DNA of 64,000 nt from the NCBI RefSeq assembly GCF_028765165.1, contig NZ_JARADB010000001.1:1364001-1428000 (forward strand), read 5' to 3'. The notes under the pieces were generated by a model. The model did not search any database. It saw only the letters and a list, made by a program, of their open reading frames with translations, and had not been told where the DNA came from. The stretch comes from Paenibacillus sp. MAHUQ-63. Its GTDB lineage: Bacteria > Bacillota > Bacilli > Paenibacillales > NBRC-103111. A program made the position numbers and the translations under genes. Position 1 is the first letter of the stretch. Every line of letters starts with the position of its first letter. Shown in pieces: positions 35,637 to 44,915 of the stretch.

Positions 35637-37042
35637 TACATAACAAACCCTTTCTTTTCAAGTGTACTTCCACCTAAACTCTTTACTTCAGCTTTCATAC
35701 GCAAATCACAAATTCCGCCAAAAAAGTACTCGTGCTGCTTTTGGCTAACTTGAAAAAATGCTGCCTCATCGAGCCAATGTAGCATTCTCTGTTCCCTTAA
35801 GAATCGGTCTGTTTCTTGTGTCACATAAGCTTGAATCTCATATAAATCTGTACCTAGACTGCAACTAAAGGTTAGATTTGTCGTTAAAACTGTACCCCCT
35901 TGTATGGTTTCGGACCAAAACTCTTTTCCGCCTGCTCTACCGCTCCATATCGCTACATCCTGGTTTAATGTTCCCCAAGAATAAATTTTCGCTCCTGTTT
36001 TATTACGAAGCCGAACACCAATATTTAAATTATTCAATGTTTTTCGAACTTTACATTGAATTTCAATTCTAATTTCATCCCCTGGGTAATACAAATTATT
36101 TTCTTTATTCTGATTATCCAGAACTCTAACCTGTGTAATAACTGCATCTTTATCTCCGAAGTCATTTTCACTATTTTGAGACTCCTGGAATTTCTCAGAA
36201 TCATTCATAGTATTTTCTGAATTTTCTTCTTTAATCAACTCATTATTTTGTACGGGTTCTTGTTCTTTATTTGTCTGCAATAGACTTTGATAATAAGCAG
36301 ACTCTTCTTGATGCATCCTGCTGCGGTAGTCTAATACTACATTTGCAGATGGACCAATATTGACCATCTTCCCTCTTTCAAGTAAAACGGCTCTTGATGT
36401 GAATGTACGCACCATTTCTACATCATGAGTAACAAATAAAAGGGTTGTCCCCTTTTCTATTAAGGCTTTCATTCTAGAAAAACATCTTTTTTGAAATAAC
36501 ATATCGCCAACAGCCAGAGCTTCATCAACAATTAGTACATCTGGGTCAATACATGCTTGTACGGCGAAGGCAAGTCTCAACATCATTCCACTTGAATAAG
36601 TTTTCACAGGTTGTTCAATAAAATTGCCGATATCTGCAAATGCTGCTATGTCATCAAACTTAGTATCCATTTCTTTTCTTGATAAACCCAATATATTTCC
36701 ATTTAAATAAACATTCTCTCTACCCGTGTATTCCGGATTAAACCCGCTACCTAATTCGAGTAAAGCCGCCACTCTCCCCTTAACATTAACATTGCCCGAG
36801 GTTGGAGTAAGAGTTCCCGAAATAATCTGTAGTAAAGTGCTCTTCCCACTGCCATTTCTACCTAAGATTCCGACAGCTTCTCCTCTTTGCACTTGAAATT
36901 CTACACCTTGCAACGCCCAAAACTCATCATAATATTTTCTATTACCTATAGTCATGATTTGTTTTAATCGGTCTTTAGGGTTATCAAATATCTGGTAACA
37001 TTTGCTGATATTATTTACTTCAATTATCGTATCAGATGACAT
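35636..37042 (-). CDS. wzt: Polysaccharide ABC exporter ATPase (Wzt-like)
   Basis: 468 residues from ATG at 37042 (GGAAGGG eight bases before); a TTG at 37048 is less likely. The nucleotide-binding domain has Walker A GRNGSGKST, signature TYSSGMMLRLAF and Walker B VLIVDEALAVGD. A hydrophilic linker (about 245-300) joins it to a C-terminal beta-sandwich of about 150 residues (VRVLDNQNKENNLYYPGDEI) of the Wzt carbohydrate-binding type. Such domains recognise a chain-end cap before export. It overlaps the permease gene. Confidence 0.93.
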   Translation of the reverse strand: MSSDTIIEVNNISKCYQIFDNPKDRLKQIMTIGNRKYYDEFWALQGVEFQVQRGEAVGILGRNGSGKSTLLQIISGTLTPTSGNVNVKGRVAALLELGSGFNPEYTGRENVYLNGNILGLSRKEMDTKFDDIAAFADIGNFIEQPVKTYSSGMMLRLAFAVQACIDPDVLIVDEALAVGDMLFQKRCFSRMKALIEKGTTLLFVTHDVEMVRTFTSRAVLLERGKMVNIGPSANVVLDYRSRMHQEESAYYQSLLQTNKEQEPVQNNELIKEENSENTMNDSEKFQESQNSENDFGDKDAVITQVRVLDNQNKENNLYYPGDEIRIEIQCKVRKTLNNLNIGVRLRNKTGAKIYSWGTLNQDVAIWSGRAGGKEFWSETIQGGTVLTTNLTFSCSLGTDLYEIQAYVTQETDRFLREQRMLHWLDEAAFFQVSQKQHEYFFGGICDLRMKAEVKSLGGSTLEKKGFVM

Positions 37043-37841
37043 CGGCAAAACCCTTCCTTAATTTCATAAACCACCAGTATCCTATTTGCAGTAAAATAAT
37101 GGAACCAATAATTTGATAACCCCATAAAGCCATATCCGGTTTCATTCCCCAGATAATGATTTTCCGCATATTATCGACAATTCCAGCAATAGGATTGAAT
37201 AAAAATAAACTTCTAATCTGTGTAGGAATTGCACTTATTGGATAGAAAATGGGCGTAAGTAAATATAATGCTTGAACTGTAATGCCAATAGTATGCTCTA
37301 AATCTCTAAGGTAAACCCCCAAGGAGGCAAAGATGTAAGATAATGCAAGTGACACAATCAATAAGGGAAGTAGAATGACTGGAATATAGAAAAATTCCCA
37401 ATTCAATGGACCAATGAAAATGACCTTACCTGCAAGTAGAATAACTAGTCCAATTAAAAAATTTACAACTGCCCCTCCCAATAAACTTAGGGGTAAAATT
37501 TCCAATGGGAATACTACTTTTTTCACATAGTTGGGGTTATTCGTTATAATCGAAGGCGATTTGGTAATGGTTTCACTAAAGATTGCAAAAATGATCATTC
37601 CGCAGAATACGGTTATTGCGAATTCTTGTTTAGTTGAGCTTACTGCAAAATCCCATTTAGACTTAAAAATATATCCAAATACATAAGTATAAATACTTAA
37701 CATAATTAATGGTGTGATGATTGACCACATCATGCCTAAATATGAACCTTTATATTTTGTTATGACTTCCCTCTTTACAAACTGTTGAACAAGCTCTCTA
37801 TTCTTCCCTATAATACGCAATAATTGCAAGATATTAACCAT
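37032..37841 (-). CDS. wzm: Polysaccharide ABC exporter permease (Wzm-like)
   Basis: 269 residues from ATG at 37841, which has GAGGA six bases upstream; the TTG-start frame at 37859 adds six residues. ABC-2 type permease with six transmembrane helices and the KREVITKYKGSYLGMMWSII N-terminal motif. It forms the channel that moves a lipid-linked glycan outward with the Wzt-like ATPase. It overlaps the kdsC stop by eight bases, tying export to Kdo synthesis. Confidence 0.94.
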   Translation of the reverse strand: MVNILQLLRIIGKNRELVQQFVKREVITKYKGSYLGMMWSIITPLIMLSIYTYVFGYIFKSKWDFAVSSTKQEFAITVFCGMIIFAIFSETITKSPSIITNNPNYVKKVVFPLEILPLSLLGGAVVNFLIGLVILLAGKVIFIGPLNWEFFYIPVILLPLLIVSLALSYIFASLGVYLRDLEHTIGITVQALYLLTPIFYPISAIPTQIRSLFLFNPIAGIVDNMRKIIIWGMKPDMALWGYQIIGSIILLQIGYWWFMKLRKGFADVI

Positions 37842-38364
37842 TCTGATTCCTCGTTTCAAGTAAACCAGTCAAAATTAACTCAGCCGCTTCTCTAATAGCC
37901 CCTTTACCGCCATCATTCGCTAGAATGACATCAACTTTATCTTTAAAGGTACGGGAGGCGTCATTAACAGCAAAGCTTACTCCCGCGGCTTCGGCGACTT
38001 CAATATCATTAATATCATCACCAATATAAACAGTATTTTTGTTATGAATTTGATACTCGGAAAGAAGTTCTTGAAAAGATTCAAATTTATTTGCCACACC
38101 TTGGAATAGTCTAGATACAGATAATTCTTTGGCTCTCATTTCGACAGCTCTAGACGATCGCGCAGAAATAATTGCTATGTTAACCCCAGCATCTCTAAGT
38201 AATTTTATACCCATGCCATCTTTTACATTAAAACATTTAGTCTCAATGCCATTATCATCAATAATAATTTGACCATCTGTTAAAGTGCCATCTACATCCA
38301 TAACAACCATCTTTATTTCTTTTAAACGTTCTCTTAATTCGATCTCATTTATCTTGATTTGCAT
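37834..38364 (-). CDS. kdsC: 3-deoxy-manno-octulosonate-8-phosphatase
   Basis: 176-residue C0-type HAD phosphatase without a cap domain, as for KdsC. Motif I VVMDVDGTLTDGQ, motif II IISARSS, and motif III/IV GDDINDIEVAEAAG. It removes phosphate from Kdo-8-phosphate. The gene overlaps kdsB by 20 bp and the permease gene. Confidence 0.95.
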   Translation of the reverse strand: MQIKINEIELRERLKEIKMVVMDVDGTLTDGQIIIDDNGIETKCFNVKDGMGIKLLRDAGVNIAIISARSSRAVEMRAKELSVSRLFQGVANKFESFQELLSEYQIHNKNTVYIGDDINDIEVAEAAGVSFAVNDASRTFKDKVDVILANDGGKGAIREAAELILTGLLETRNQNG

Positions 38365-39103
38365 CTTTTTTAATCTCCTTATAAATCAGCCTTGCCCTCT
38401 CTAAATCTTCGAAGGTATCTACACCTATACATTTGTAATCTGTAAGAACAACTTTGATTTTAATGTTATTTTCAATAAAACGGAGTTGCTCCAAGCTTTC
38501 GATTTTCTCTAATGTTGAATTATTAAATCTCATATACAGTTTTAATGCCTCATAACTATACCCATAAATACCTATGTGTCTATAGAATTGGATTTCGTCA
38601 GGATTGTTTCGATTAAAGGGGATCATTGCCCTAGAAAAATATATGGCGTCTTCATTGTTATCGAGTACAACCTTAACAACATTCGGAGACACCCACTCAC
38701 TCTCATCCGTAGACAAGTGCGCAGCAGTTATAATCTCTACATGTGGGTGGCTTTGTTTTTTTTCAACAATCTGATTAATTAATCTGGAAGATATAAATGG
38801 CTCATCGCCTTGAATGTTGATATAAAAGTCAGCCGAGTGTTTTTTAGCTACTTCAATTATTCTTTCTGTCCCATTTTGATGATCACTCGAAGTCATTTCA
38901 ACTGTCGCCCCGAACTTTGAACAGGCTTCATAAACTTCAATTGAATCCGTTGCGATAACCACTTTGTTTAATAGCGTTTTTGTGCTCTGCTCCCAAACGT
39001 GTTGAATCATCGGCTTACCGCCAATATCTAATAACACTTTATTGGGAAGCCTAGTGGAGTTTAAGCGAGCAGGAATCACACCTATAATATTAATTAGAAT
39101 CAC
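38345..39103 (-). CDS. kdsB: CMP-Kdo synthetase
   Basis: 252 residues. The signature VIPARLNSTRLPNKVLLDIG and INIQGDEPFIS are the KdsB motifs; the RHIGIYGYSYEAL segment is also typical. It activates Kdo with CTP to CMP-Kdo, completing the four-enzyme pathway encoded here. It overlaps the GT2-GT4 gene by four bases, so the activated sugar and a transferase are co-translated. Confidence 0.96.
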   Translation of the reverse strand: MILINIIGVIPARLNSTRLPNKVLLDIGGKPMIQHVWEQSTKTLLNKVVIATDSIEVYEACSKFGATVEMTSSDHQNGTERIIEVAKKHSADFYINIQGDEPFISSRLINQIVEKKQSHPHVEIITAAHLSTDESEWVSPNVVKVVLDNNEDAIYFSRAMIPFNRNNPDEIQFYRHIGIYGYSYEALKLYMRFNNSTLEKIESLEQLRFIENNIKIKVVLTDYKCIGVDTFEDLERARLIYKEIKKDANQDK

Positions 39104-41436
39104 CTTCTCTTTGTTGTAAGCTTTTTTGGAAAAATCGCATTTTTCGCCCTTCTCATAATTACTGCTATACTTGATACTTTTAATCTTGCGATCGCACGCT
39201 GCATAAAATAACGACTACTCAATCTTTTGAAGTCTCGCAGTATGGCTATTGGAGATTTTTGAAGCCGAATAATAGTTTTTAAATATTGTACTAATTGTAC
39301 GGCTCTATTGCTCATAACTATATTCACTTCATACTCGCAATACAGGGCAACATAATCGTCAACAAGGTTCGGCAGCAGCCTAAGAGCATTAGAGATTTCT
39401 TTCCTTTTCTCTTTACCTTTACCATCCATCCATGAACGGAAATCATCTTCCAATTTACTTATCATATGTTTTTTTGTAAAACCTTGTTCAATTCTCTCGC
39501 GGCAGGCTTTTCGAATGCACTCTTTTTCTTTGCCATCAAGGGTTAGGACCTCATGAAGGGCGTTAACATATAATTCAATTTCTTCGTTAGCAAAATTACG
39601 GTTATCCAGGTCTCGAGTTTCATCTTGATAAAGGGGTAAAATTCTCCCGACCTCATTGCTGATCAGTTCTTTTTGACCACCAACATCAGAACTTACGACA
39701 GGCACTCCCATCGCCAACGATTCATATGAGGTTAAACTTAGCCCCTCCTTCAGTGAGCAGATTAATGTTACTTCGGCATCACTATAGAAATTTGATAACT
39801 CACTTTGACGCCCAACGCAAAAAACCGTCTGATTAAGTTCTTCTTTTCGAATTGCAAGCTCCAGTTCTTCTAATTGCGGACCATCTCCCACAACAACAAA
39901 GGCAACATCAGGCAGTTTTGCTCTTAATAATTTTGCGATTTTCAGCATTAAAAAAGGGCGCTTTTGAGGATGAATTCTACAAGGAAATAAGACAATCTTC
40001 CGATTGTTAGGTATCCCTAATAATTGATGAATGTTACCTTTCACATTTTTAACATTAAACTCCTCTTCATCCACACCAATATATAAAGTTTCTACTTTTT
40101 CTGATTGCTTATTAAACGATTGAATCAGGACCTGACGAAGATGCTCATTACATACGTATGTTTTTTCAATCACGTCTCCAAGCGCTCCTGAAGTCCTAGC
40201 ATATCCTCCTGACCTCCAGTACCACTCCTCCATATGTACATAATCGAGGATGATGAGATTTGGAAAGTGTTTACGAAGCCATGGAATTAAATAATAACCA
40301 TAATAGCTGTTGGACAAAAACAGAATATCGATATCCCGCGACTTAATAAAATAATGAATAAACGATGCCCACTGGTTTATATCCAAAAATTTTGTTAAAT
40401 CAAATAAATCAATTACATGATCTTCAAAACGCTGACGCCACGTTGAATCAGCAGGATTGGTTACTATAATTGACATTTCAAATTCTTCTTTATTTATTTT
40501 AGAAACGATGTCTAAATTAAATACATCTGCGCCTCCCATTTCCATATGCGGAAGAAGCATTAACACTTTTGTTTTTTCATTTCCCAGTAATGGAGGACGG
40601 TTCCACTCCCAGATATTCGGTTTGGAAAAATGCATTTTGGCTTTGTAACGAGGAAATTCAATAGCCTCCAGCCCTATATTTACTCCTCTTGCCGCTTCAG
40701 AAATGATCTGTTTTGAACGATATTTCGCTTCTTTACTAGAATTAACATGATTTAGTATTCCACTGTCCGTTCGACGATACCAAAACCCATACCAACCCAT
40801 ATGAACTGGTATTTTATCTGCCCCTAACAACCTTAACCATAAATTCCAATCTTCGTTATAATGCTTTTCCGTCTCATTATATAAACCGACTTCAAACAAT
40901 ACACTTTTGCGTATTCCCGCCGTACATGTAAGCAAATTTTCATACTTCATTCGTTTTACAGTAAATGGTTGTTTCCATAAATACTCTTGCCTATGGAAAC
41001 CCACGCAATCGGTGTAACTCCAGCTTGCCTCAGGATTCGTATATAATGTCCAGTAGATGCATTCAACATATGTTGGCTCAATTAGATCGTCAGCATCTAA
41101 AGGAATAATAATCTCAGTGTTTGATTTTTTTATGGCTAAGTTCCTTGCTTTTGAAATCCCGCCATTTTCAGTATGTAAGACAAGAATGCGTGAATCTAAT
41201 GCTTCCACTTTATTTAATAAATCAATATCTTTTTCGTTAGTACTGCCATCGTTTACTATCAGCCATTCAAAGTATGGGAAAGTTTGATTGAGAACGCTAT
41301 TAACCGTTTCCATGAAATTTTCATTTGCATGATAATAAGGAGTGACAATACTTACTAATGGCACTCCATCGTTAATGACATTACGTTCAAAACGTACTCG
41401 GCCAGGACTTTTCCTGTAGTCAAACCCTTCCATCAT
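39100..41436 (-). CDS. Bifunctional GT2-GT4 glycosyltransferase (paralogue)
   Basis: 778 residues with the same plan as the protein at 29133: GT2 (PLVSIVTPYYHANENFMETV, PLDADDLIEPTYVE, NEDWNLWLRLL), then GT4 (LLPHMEMGGADVFNLDIVSK, FPCRIHPQKRPFLM, EGLSLTSYESLAMGVPVVSS). The last 110 residues are basic and helical and differ from the paralogue. It ends inside kdsB with a four-base overlap. The donor is unknown; linkage with kdsB makes CMP-Kdo transfer a hypothesis, although neither domain belongs to a known Kdo transferase family. Confidence 0.88.
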   Translation of the reverse strand: MMEGFDYRKSPGRVRFERNVINDGVPLVSIVTPYYHANENFMETVNSVLNQTFPYFEWLIVNDGSTNEKDIDLLNKVEALDSRILVLHTENGGISKARNLAIKKSNTEIIIPLDADDLIEPTYVECIYWTLYTNPEASWSYTDCVGFHRQEYLWKQPFTVKRMKYENLLTCTAGIRKSVLFEVGLYNETEKHYNEDWNLWLRLLGADKIPVHMGWYGFWYRRTDSGILNHVNSSKEAKYRSKQIISEAARGVNIGLEAIEFPRYKAKMHFSKPNIWEWNRPPLLGNEKTKVLMLLPHMEMGGADVFNLDIVSKINKEEFEMSIIVTNPADSTWRQRFEDHVIDLFDLTKFLDINQWASFIHYFIKSRDIDILFLSNSYYGYYLIPWLRKHFPNLIILDYVHMEEWYWRSGGYARTSGALGDVIEKTYVCNEHLRQVLIQSFNKQSEKVETLYIGVDEEEFNVKNVKGNIHQLLGIPNNRKIVLFPCRIHPQKRPFLMLKIAKLLRAKLPDVAFVVVGDGPQLEELELAIRKEELNQTVFCVGRQSELSNFYSDAEVTLICSLKEGLSLTSYESLAMGVPVVSSDVGGQKELISNEVGRILPLYQDETRDLDNRNFANEEIELYVNALHEVLTLDGKEKECIRKACRERIEQGFTKKHMISKLEDDFRSWMDGKGKEKRKEISNALRLLPNLVDDYVALYCEYEVNIVMSNRAVQLVQYLKTIIRLQKSPIAILRDFKRLSSRYFMQRAIARLKVSSIAVIMRRAKNAIFPKKLTTKRR

Positions 41437-42270
41437 TTATCCCCTCCCTATCATTTTTTTCAACCCTCTAAATGAAAAATTCAGATACATGTAGAAGAAT
41501 ATTAAAAGGCCAAAACAAAAAGGAATTTCTCCTCGAAATCCTTTAGATAAATAGTTATATCGTAGTTTCTTATCATATTGTAGATGCAATTTAATTTGAG
41601 TATTATTTAAAGAACCAATTTTATCTTGAGGCAAACGCTTGTGATAGTTGGCTAAATACTCCGGAATAACATATATGGGGTAATTTAATCTGAACCTTAA
41701 GTTGAATTCCCAGTCACCTAATACCGGCAAATCTTCTCTATAATACCCTATTTCATTTAGTAAACTCCTTTTGTACATAAAAGAGTTTGTTGTGAATAAA
41801 TTTCGGCGTGCTAATTTATATAAAGATACATTTTTAAGATTGCCGTTGAACTTTTCTAAACTAATGAAACGCACATCACGATCTTGAACAACTTCATATA
41901 TTAATGATGTTCGGGTTGCAACTCCATAAATGTTTGGCATTTCCAGTTTAGCAACACACTTTTCTAAAAAGCTTGGATCCCAAGTATCATCATCATCCAA
42001 TAAAGTTATATACTCACCAATACTATTCTTAATCCCTACATTTGTTGCAACTTCCATATACTCGGATTTATTCATATGGATAATTTTCAACTTGTCACGC
42101 ATTAGTACTACATCATCTTGCAAAGTCTCTTCTAATTCGTCTTTGTCGCCACCATTATTAACAACAATAATTTCCCAGTCACGATAGGTCTGGCTTCTAA
42201 TTGACTGAATCGTACGCTTCAGTAGTAAATTTCTATTCAACGTTCTAACTATTATTGAAACAGTTACCAT
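41437..42270 (-). CDS. Family 2 glycosyltransferase
   Basis: 277 residues: VSIIVRTLNRNLLLKRTIQS at the N-terminus, donor/metal motif YITLLDDDDTWDP, and VLGDWEFNLRFRL as catalytic region. A C-terminal hydrophobic stretch (PFCFGLLIFFYMYLNF) may associate with the membrane. It is the first gene of the long minus-strand operon; its stop is directly next to the start of the GT2-GT4 gene. Its promoter lies in the 105-bp divergent region shared with the ligase gene. Confidence 0.87.
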   Translation of the reverse strand: MVTVSIIVRTLNRNLLLKRTIQSIRSQTYRDWEIIVVNNGGDKDELEETLQDDVVLMRDKLKIIHMNKSEYMEVATNVGIKNSIGEYITLLDDDDTWDPSFLEKCVAKLEMPNIYGVATRTSLIYEVVQDRDVRFISLEKFNGNLKNVSLYKLARRNLFTTNSFMYKRSLLNEIGYYREDLPVLGDWEFNLRFRLNYPIYVIPEYLANYHKRLPQDKIGSLNNTQIKLHLQYDKKLRYNYLSKGFRGEIPFCFGLLIFFYMYLNFSFRGLKKMIGRG

Positions 42271-42308
42271 ATATGAATTTCCTTATGTTATTTAATTATA
42301 TTTCTTAT

Positions 42309-42338
42309 TTGGAAACTCCCTTCCATCTATGCTAAAAT
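42309..42338 (+). promoter_or_regulatory. Promoter of the ligase-like gene
   Basis: TTGGAA (42309-42314), 18 bp, TAAAAT (42333-42338), 38 bp before the ATG at 42376. The divergent minus-strand operon start lies in the same 105-bp gap. Confidence 0.5.
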
Positions 42339-42375
42339 AAAGTCGAACTTTAGCGAAGAAGGAGACTATTTTCTC

Positions 42376-44889
42376 ATGAGTGCAAGGAAAAATGCCTACG
42401 CGGCATCACGTGCAAAAGCGAATGGAACGATGACGACAGAGAAAAGCTCTGTTATTTTTTGGATCTTGGTTGTGTTTGCGGGCCTCTTCATGTTCTGGGC
42501 GCCGTTTCAGCGGGCGTTGTTCAATGGGGGAACCTTCGATTTCGAGCGCTCCATCTACTCGGGTTCGGTATGGTCCTCCATCATCCTGCTGCTGATTGCC
42601 ATCTTGGCTTTCTTTGTTTTTAAGCTTAAAGAGCACAAAGATGTTTTAACGATTCTGGTACTCATCATACCTCTTACCTATGTCATTTCTTTGTCGAATG
42701 CCGCCTCGCACTATTTGGCAACCAATATGGTGTACATCCAAATGCTGTATGCAACCTTCTTCATTTTAGGCGTATTTCTGACAAAAAACAAGCTTGGAAC
42801 GTCGATTGTTGCCAGTTTGTTGATGATCTCGGGATATTTTATTGTCGTGTTCGGACTCTTCTACTGGCTGGGCAACGGCAATTTCGCCGGAACCGTCGTT
42901 GGATGGTTTGCTTTTATGGATGGAACGAACCCAACCTTGTACCGCGACGCAGTTATGGTGGACTCGAACGGTTACCGGTTAACTTCCGTGTTCCAATACG
43001 CGAATACGTATGCGGCGTTCCTCATCATGTTGGCGCTTGCTGCACTATTTTACATAGTGAAGTCTCGCAAATGGTTATCGATACTCCCACACGCGTTCCT
43101 GATCGTGCCGGTGCTCGTTTCATTCTGGCTGACGCTCTCCCGCGGCGCGATTGTGGTGATTCCGGTTATTTTCCTGATCATGCTGTTCTTCTTCTCAATC
43201 AGCAGACAGATTCTAGCTCTCCTTCAGTTCGGACTAGCTTTCATAACGTCTCTTCTCATTCTGCAAAAAGTGACAGACATCGGGATCGGCTTACAGAAGC
43301 AGCCTAGTGCTTCAGAATCATGGCACGGCTGGTCAATTCTACTGATTGCTTCTGTAGTTTTCACAGTGGTAGCTATCGTTATTCAGTTGTTCGTTGCACC
43401 GTGGTTGGAGCGCATTACAGCTCGACTTGAAGCAAAGAAGTATGCTACTTTCATTCTCCCGGTCGCTGCGATTGTTGTAGGCATGATCGGAGCTATCCTT
43501 ATCCTGAGCGATACGGGCTTTAAAAATATTCTTCCTGAAAACGTGAAAACACGGATCGAAAATATTAACTTCCAGCAGCACAGTGTGTTGGAGCGTGGTA
43601 CGTTTTATGTAGATGCCGTGAAGCTGTGGTCGGATTATCCGATAATCGGTGCCGGCGGTGGCGCATGGGCTTCCCTATATGAGAAATATCAGAATAACCC
43701 TTATACGAGCCGCCAAGCTCACAACTTCTTCCTGCAGTATTTGGTTGAGGTCGGAGCGCTTGGGTTCCTTATTTTTGTCGGTTTTGTGCTTGCTGTCTTC
43801 ATTTACTACATTCGAAGCTATATCCGTAACAAGGAGTCGAGGGATCTTCACTTCCTATTCTTCATTGTGACGATTTCGCTTTTGATTCACAGTATGATTG
43901 ACTTTGACTTGAGCTATGTGTATTTAGGCGCTATTCTGTTCCTTGCGCTTGGCGGAATGCTCAGCAATGCGTCTTCAGCTCCGCTGCGTTTGAAATCGGA
44001 ATCTATGGCTGTTCATAAATCATTCCCTGCCCTATTGGCCGTCTTATCGATCGTGATGTTCTATATCTCCGCTCAGCTCGTTTCGGCTAACAGCTCTTAT
44101 AAGCAAACGCTGCAGGTTATCAAAACAAGTCAGGACTACAACGCGATTGTGAAGCCTCTGGATGAAGCCATTTCGCTGCACCCTGCTCATCCGGACTATG
44201 TGTTGACAGGGCAAGTGAGCCGAATCGGCATTTTGCTTCAGGTGTATAATCAAATGCAGAAAGAAGATCCTGCGAAAGCAGAACCGTTTTTCACTCAAGC
44301 CCAAGATCTTCTGAACCAGCTTCTGGCAAAGGAACCGCATAACCGCATAGCGGCGATGCAGCAGCTTAACATGTATCTCATCAAAGGAAAGCACCAAGAG
44401 GCGCTGGACTGGTCGAACGCCCAGATTCCTAACTATCCTTGGTACACCGAAATGTATGAGAAAAGTATTTCTTTGAACATTGATCTGGCTAACCAAGCAA
44501 GCGCCAAGAACAATATCCAAGAGTATAAGTCTAGACTGGATAGCGCATTAGCCACGTATCAGCAAGTGCTCGATAGAGTGGAATCTCTGAAAAATCTGCC
44601 TAAAGAACAGGCACAAGGCCGTGAATTTGCGGTCACGCCAAATATGGCACTGTATGTCGGACAAATCAACTACATGCGCGGAGACTATGTCGCTGCTGCA
44701 GCTACGATTCAACCACATATCAAAGATAATCTCGATGATCAAACGAATCGCGGTTTGATCCGCTGGTATCTGGCCGCTCTGCAGAAGGATGGCAAACAGG
44801 ACCAAGCTTTGCTTAACAATCTGATTGCCAAAGATCCTGCCGAGAAGCAAAACATCGAGGCCATTGTGGCCACAAATTTCCCAAAATAA
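42376..44889 (+). CDS. O-antigen-ligase-like membrane protein with TPR-like tail
   Basis: 837 residues. The first about 540 hold ten to twelve transmembrane helices with the Wzy_C/WaaL-type motif YPIIGAGGGAWASLYEKYQ and SRQAHNFFLQYLVEVGALGF (about residues 420-465). The remaining about 280 form an exposed helical TPR-like domain. Such proteins transfer lipid-linked glycans to an acceptor or polymerise them; in S-layer loci the equivalent is WsfB, an oligosaccharyl:protein transferase. AAGGAG precedes the ATG. It is divergent from the glycan operon and has chromosome-like base composition, so it is probably part of the conserved frame of the locus. Polymerase versus ligase is not decided. Confidence 0.85.
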   Translation: MSARKNAYAASRAKANGTMTTEKSSVIFWILVVFAGLFMFWAPFQRALFNGGTFDFERSIYSGSVWSSIILLLIAILAFFVFKLKEHKDVLTILVLIIPLTYVISLSNAASHYLATNMVYIQMLYATFFILGVFLTKNKLGTSIVASLLMISGYFIVVFGLFYWLGNGNFAGTVVGWFAFMDGTNPTLYRDAVMVDSNGYRLTSVFQYANTYAAFLIMLALAALFYIVKSRKWLSILPHAFLIVPVLVSFWLTLSRGAIVVIPVIFLIMLFFFSISRQILALLQFGLAFITSLLILQKVTDIGIGLQKQPSASESWHGWSILLIASVVFTVVAIVIQLFVAPWLERITARLEAKKYATFILPVAAIVVGMIGAILILSDTGFKNILPENVKTRIENINFQQHSVLERGTFYVDAVKLWSDYPIIGAGGGAWASLYEKYQNNPYTSRQAHNFFLQYLVEVGALGFLIFVGFVLAVFIYYIRSYIRNKESRDLHFLFFIVTISLLIHSMIDFDLSYVYLGAILFLALGGMLSNASSAPLRLKSESMAVHKSFPALLAVLSIVMFYISAQLVSANSSYKQTLQVIKTSQDYNAIVKPLDEAISLHPAHPDYVLTGQVSRIGILLQVYNQMQKEDPAKAEPFFTQAQDLLNQLLAKEPHNRIAAMQQLNMYLIKGKHQEALDWSNAQIPNYPWYTEMYEKSISLNIDLANQASAKNNIQEYKSRLDSALATYQQVLDRVESLKNLPKEQAQGREFAVTPNMALYVGQINYMRGDYVAAAATIQPHIKDNLDDQTNRGLIRWYLAALQKDGKQDQALLNNLIAKDPAEKQNIEAIVATNFPK

Positions 44890-44915
44890 TGCCCTAATCC
44901 AGATGGGCAACGATA

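Noticed and set aside
13021-42270. Wzx/Wzy-type export pathway
   Set aside because: No Wzx flippase or Wzc/Wzz co-polymerase is seen, whereas Wzm and Wzt are clear. The ligase-like protein alone does not argue for Wzy-dependent export.
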